This document shows, piece after piece, positions 4,923-7,916 of a stretch of 7,916 nucleotides of DNA (its first letter is position 1; each line of letters begins with the position of its first letter). This DNA comes from CAWVWD01 sp965662365 (GTDB lineage: Bacteria; Bacteroidota; Bacteroidia; Chitinophagales; Saprospiraceae), in the NCBI GenBank assembly GCA_965662365.1, contig CBFIHR010000130.1, positions 1 to 7,916 of the forward strand, given 5' to 3'. The notes beneath the pieces were generated by a model. That model saw nothing but the letters and a program-made list of their open reading frames with translations. It was not told the origin of the DNA and made no database searches. The position numbers and the translations under genes are program-made.

Positions 4923-7026
4923 CCTTTGCGGAAATAGGTTCTGCCATATCTCGAATCACATCTAAGATGCGTTGCATTTCCATTTTTTTGACATAGCGAC
5001 CGAGCTGAATATTTTCACCGTTTTTGTACAGACGAGCAAGATGCGAATAAATCGTATTGATGTTGATTTCTCGTTGTTCTGCGATTTGTTCTGGTGTGAA
5101 ACCTTGTTTGTAAAGCTGTAAAGTGATTTGATAGGTTTCGCCTCTTTTCAGTTTAGGCTTCTTTTTGGCAGTCGATTTTATCAGTTTGACAGGCGTTTTT
5201 TCGATATTATTTTCAACCAAATAAGCCTCGATTTTCGTCATAAACGCTTGACCGAATTTTTCCATTTTGAAATTACCAACCCCCGAAACGGCTAACATTT
5301 CCTTTTCAGTTGTTGGCGTATTTGCAGCCATATCTTCAAGCGTTGCATCAGAGAAAACGAGGTAGGGTGGAATCCCATTTTCTACCGCAATTTCAGAACG
5401 GAATTGTCGTAAAATCTCAAATAATTCGTTTCTCGCACGTTCTCGCACAAAGCCAGAAGGCGTAGAAGTTGATTGAGCGGCTGCTTTTTGTTTCTCTTTT
5501 CTTTTGCTAATCGCAGATAGTTTTACCAATTGCACTTTATAACCATCAAACAAAACTTTCTTACTTAAATCATTTAGTTTCAACGCATTTTTTTCATCAT
5601 AGGCAATATCCAAATATCCCAAATGAATCAATTGCTGCATAAACTGCTGCCATTCATGTTGCGAATGATTCGCACCAGCACCATAAGTTTTGATTTTATG
5701 ATAATTATTCGCCTTGATTTCGTAACGATTTGAGCCACGCAAGACATCAATTACCATTCTCATTCCGACTTTTTGCTTCAATCGTGCGACAGCCGACAAA
5801 GCCTTTTGAGCGATAACCGTCCCGTCAAAATGCTCAGGCGGATTTTTGCACACATCGCAGTTGCCACATTTTCCATCAGAATAATCATTAAAATACGCCA
5901 ACAACATTTTACGACGACAAATAAAGGCTTCCGCATATTCTTGCATTCTGTCGAGTTTAGCGAGTTGCAACTCACGTTGTCCGCTTTCTTCGGCAAACTT
6001 CCGCAAGTTCATCACGTCCGCAAAACTGTAAAACAAAACCGTATCTGATTGCACACCGTCACGACCAGCACGACCAATTTCTTGATAATAGCCTTCAATA
6101 TTTTTCGGCATATTGTAATGAATCACCCAGCGTACATTCGATTTATCAATGCCCATTCCGAAAGCAATTGTCGCACAAATAATCGGGGTTGTATCATTAA
6201 TAAATTCTCGTTGAACTTTCGACCGTTCTATCGAAGCCATGCCCGCATGATAAAAATCTGCTTTGTAGCCTTCGCCTTGAAGTTTCTCCGCCAAACTTTC
6301 GCACGCCTTTCGGCTCAAACAGTAAATAATCCCGCTGGTATTCGGTCTATCTTCCAAAAACTCACAAATCTGCTCAAACCGTTTTTGTCCTGCTTTTACC
6401 GTCAAACTCAAATTTGGTCTATCGAACGACGCTACGAATTGTTTGGCTTCCGCCAAATTTAGCTGCGTCACGATATCCTTTCGAGTCGTTTTATCGGCAG
6501 TTGCCGTCAAGGCAATAATCGGAATGTGTGGCAATTGCTTTTTGAGGAATCGTAATTTGGTATATTCTGGGCGAAAATCATGTCCCCAAGAAGAGATACA
6601 ATGCGCTTCATCAATCGCAATCAAATTAACAGGCAACATTTTTAAAATCGGTGTAAATGCTTCTGACACCAGCTTCTCCGGCGAAACGTATAATAACTTC
6701 ACTTTACCATTAAAACAATCATCTTCCACTATTTTTTGTTGCGGATAATCTTGCGAACTATTCAGAAATGCGGCAGGAATTCCGTTTGCCTTCAAGCCCT
6801 CAACCTGATCTTGCATCAAGGCAATCAACGGCGATACGACAATTGTAATGCCTTTCATCGTAATCGCAGGAATTTGATAACAAATCGACTTTCCGCCACC
6901 AGTCGGCATCAAGACTAAAGTATCTTTTTTGTCAAAAACATTTTGAATAATCTCACCTTGCATCGGGCGAAAGGAATCGTAACCGAAGTATGCTTTTAAG
7001 GCTTTTTTGGCAATTTGTAAATTCAT
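4840..7026 (-). CDS. recQ: ATP-dependent DNA helicase RecQ
   Basis: This 728-residue 3'-5' superfamily 2 helicase unwinds branched and double-stranded DNA during recombinational repair and replication restart. The ATPase core spans about 1-340: Walker A MPTGGGKS (40-47, K46), DEAH box (139-142) followed by the RecQ aromatic loop CISSWGHDFRPEY, motif III ALTATA (172-177), motif V region ATIAFGMGIDK (285-295) and motif VI QEIGRAGRDG (315-324). The zinc-binding cysteines are C370, C387, C390 and C393. The winged-helix RQC domain is at about 405-505 and an HRDC domain at about 530-605. A C-terminal extension (about 630-728) looks like a helix-turn-helix domain (QGFTPEQIAEQREININTIY). Escherichia coli RecQ, at about 610 residues, lacks it, but the extension is common in Bacteroidota homologues. 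All catalytic residues are intact. The final 26 codons are the part duplicated at 3113-3193, so the present 3' end may come from incoming DNA. The neighbouring GSCFA gene is divergent. Confidence 0.97.
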   Translation of the reverse strand: MNLQIAKKALKAYFGYDSFRPMQGEIIQNVFDKKDTLVLMPTGGGKSICYQIPAITMKGITIVVSPLIALMQDQVEGLKANGIPAAFLNSSQDYPQQKIVEDDCFNGKVKLLYVSPEKLVSEAFTPILKMLPVNLIAIDEAHCISSWGHDFRPEYTKLRFLKKQLPHIPIIALTATADKTTRKDIVTQLNLAEAKQFVASFDRPNLSLTVKAGQKRFEQICEFLEDRPNTSGIIYCLSRKACESLAEKLQGEGYKADFYHAGMASIERSKVQREFINDTTPIICATIAFGMGIDKSNVRWVIHYNMPKNIEGYYQEIGRAGRDGVQSDTVLFYSFADVMNLRKFAEESGQRELQLAKLDRMQEYAEAFICRRKMLLAYFNDYSDGKCGNCDVCKNPPEHFDGTVIAQKALSAVARLKQKVGMRMVIDVLRGSNRYEIKANNYHKIKTYGAGANHSQHEWQQFMQQLIHLGYLDIAYDEKNALKLNDLSKKVLFDGYKVQLVKLSAISKRKEKQKAAAQSTSTPSGFVRERARNELFEILRQFRSEIAVENGIPPYLVFSDATLEDMAANTPTTEKEMLAVSGVGNFKMEKFGQAFMTKIEAYLVENNIEKTPVKLIKSTAKKKPKLKRGETYQITLQLYKQGFTPEQIAEQREININTIYSHLARLYKNGENIQLGRYVKKMEMQRILDVIRDMAEPISAKEIYETLNEELDYIKIRLTMAYYERHKR

Positions 7027-7448
7027 GATTTAGTGAATCGTGATTAATTGATGATAATCGCTAATTTAAGGTTATTAATTACTAAAAACATATATTTTTA
7101 GAAGTTTTACTGTTGCATTAATTTTCACACTTCAAACTATTTCTTCTTCTTAAACGTCAAAAAGTTGCCTCTTCTTAGATAAAATAGTTCTAAAAGTGTA
7201 CTATCAATGTCACTGATTCTCGCAACACACTTCTTCAATCGCCGTAGTTTAAAAGTAATCATATCGAGGATTCTATAGCTTTTACAAAACCCAAAAACTA
7301 CTGCAATGATACAAACTCGAAAATGACTGATGAACACCTACTAAGGCGATGTTATGAAAGGTAGGATAAAATTATTTTTTACAAATATATCAAAAAAAAC
7401 AACCCAACTACGATATTAAGCTGTACGCATTTATTGTAATTTAGCGAT
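7027..7448. other. Divergent intergenic region between recQ and the GSCFA gene
   Basis: These 422 bp should hold promoters for both flanking genes. No gene is credible: a 66-codon minus-strand frame (7137-7337) has no recognisable features and a lysine tail from AT-rich sequence. CTAAAAA (7082-7088) and TTTTTAG (7095-7101) form a weak inverted repeat about 60 bases before the recQ start. Read on the recQ strand, TATGTTTT overlaps it as a loose -7-like match but has no spaced TTG. On the plus strand TAATTTAG (7437-7444) lies too close to the GSCFA start for a normal leader. Confidence 0.5.
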
Positions 7449-7916
7449 ATGGAAATTTACAACTTTAGAACGACCTTATCCGTTACAAAATCAAGTGATA
7501 AAATCACGCATCAGACGAATTTAATGAGTATCGGCTCGTGCTTTTCGGAACATATTGGCGAGCGGTTATTAGATTATAAATTTCCAATTGTTATTAATCC
7601 TCACGGTATTTTATTCAATCCAATTTCTATTGCCAATTCGTTGATACAAATTATTCAGAATCAGCAACTTGTAGAGGATGATATTTTTTATCACAATCAT
7701 CGTTGGCAAAGTTTTTGTCATCACGGTCGTTTTGCGAAAGCGGATAAAAAGGACTGTCTAAATGCCATAAATCAATCCATTAAAACGGCACATCAACAGC
7801 TTCAAAATTTGGATTTTCTAATCTTGACTTTTGGCACAGCGAACGTTTTTGAATACAAAAAAACTGGTCAAATCGTAGCGAATTGCCATAAAGTACCGAA
7901 TACGGAGTTTGAGCGA
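7449..7916 (+). CDS. GSCFA domain-containing protein, N-terminal part (runs off the window)
   Basis: The first 156 codons are open to the end of the window, so the gene is incomplete here; family members are usually about 300-350 residues. The signature GSCFA motif appears as GSCFS at residues 29-33 (MSIGSCFSEHIGERL). Further family-like blocks follow: NPHGILFNP, LILTFGTANVFEYKKTG and IVANCHKVP. The family is related in fold to SGNH/GDSL hydrolases, which use a Ser (in a GDS-like block) and a His, but its reaction is not established. No signal peptide is seen, so a cytoplasmic location is likely. The ATG at 7449 fits the usual start of the family shortly before a conserved F-R-T-T-like segment. 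It is divergent from recQ, with no sign of a shared function. Confidence 0.9.
   Translation, partial: MEIYNFRTTLSVTKSSDKITHQTNLMSIGSCFSEHIGERLLDYKFPIVINPHGILFNPISIANSLIQIIQNQQLVEDDIFYHNHRWQSFCHHGRFAKADKKDCLNAINQSIKTAHQQLQNLDFLILTFGTANVFEYKKTGQIVANCHKVPNTEFER

Noticed and set aside
5773..6918. Several plus-strand open frames of 60-137 codons opposite recQ
   Set aside because: They are antisense shadows of the intact recQ coding sequence. Their translations show no family features and recQ is unambiguous.
7137..7337. 66-codon open frame on the minus strand in the recQ-GSCFA gap
   Set aside because: No recognisable domain, lysine-rich tail from AT-rich sequence, and no promoter or neighbour to support it.

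Overview
The window reads as chromosomal DNA from a low-GC member of the Bacteroidota. The evidence is a complete PorP/SprF-family type IX secretion protein, a RecQ helicase with the long C-terminal extension common in this phylum, and a GSCFA-family protein, itself largely a Bacteroidota family. Strong Shine-Dalgarno sequences are absent and the intergenic DNA is very AT-rich, which also fits. Class or genus cannot be fixed from the sequence alone.

Layout: 1-726 is AT-rich DNA with no credible gene. A porP/sprF-like gene follows (727-1791, +) and ends in a strong intrinsic terminator (1817-1853). A perfect 20-bp palindrome (1873-1892) lies upstream of a GNAT-type acyltransferase gene (1999-3051, +; a TTG start at 1951 is also open). 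That gene ends in a GC-rich terminator (3063-3095), followed at once by a second small hairpin (3096-3110). Next comes an AT-rich segment (about 3196-4838) with two genes on the plus strand: a small lipoprotein (3455-3874) and an outer-membrane beta-barrel protein (3951-4646). recQ runs on the minus strand (7026 to 4840). After a 422-bp divergent intergenic region the window ends inside a GSCFA-domain gene (7449 onward, +).

The most notable structure is an 84-bp direct repeat, 82 of 84 identical. One copy is the true 3' end of recQ (4839-4922). The other (3112-3195, same orientation) lies next to the hairpins after the GNAT gene and encodes the last 26 residues of RecQ plus its stop codon. 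The simplest reading is that the GNAT gene and recQ were once direct convergent neighbours, and that a segment of about 1.7 kb carrying the lipoprotein and beta-barrel genes entered at the recQ 3' end. The incoming DNA would have restored the recQ reading frame and left the old 3' end stranded beside the GNAT gene. This resembles integration of elements that use the 3' end of a gene as attachment site, but no integrase or transposase is present, so the mechanism is open.

Functionally the window is a mix. It holds an envelope/secretion component (PorP), housekeeping DNA repair (RecQ), two enzymes of unknown substrate (GNAT and GSCFA), and a two-gene envelope pair inside the apparent insertion. 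No CRISPR array, RNA gene, toxin-antitoxin pair or recognised defence system was found.
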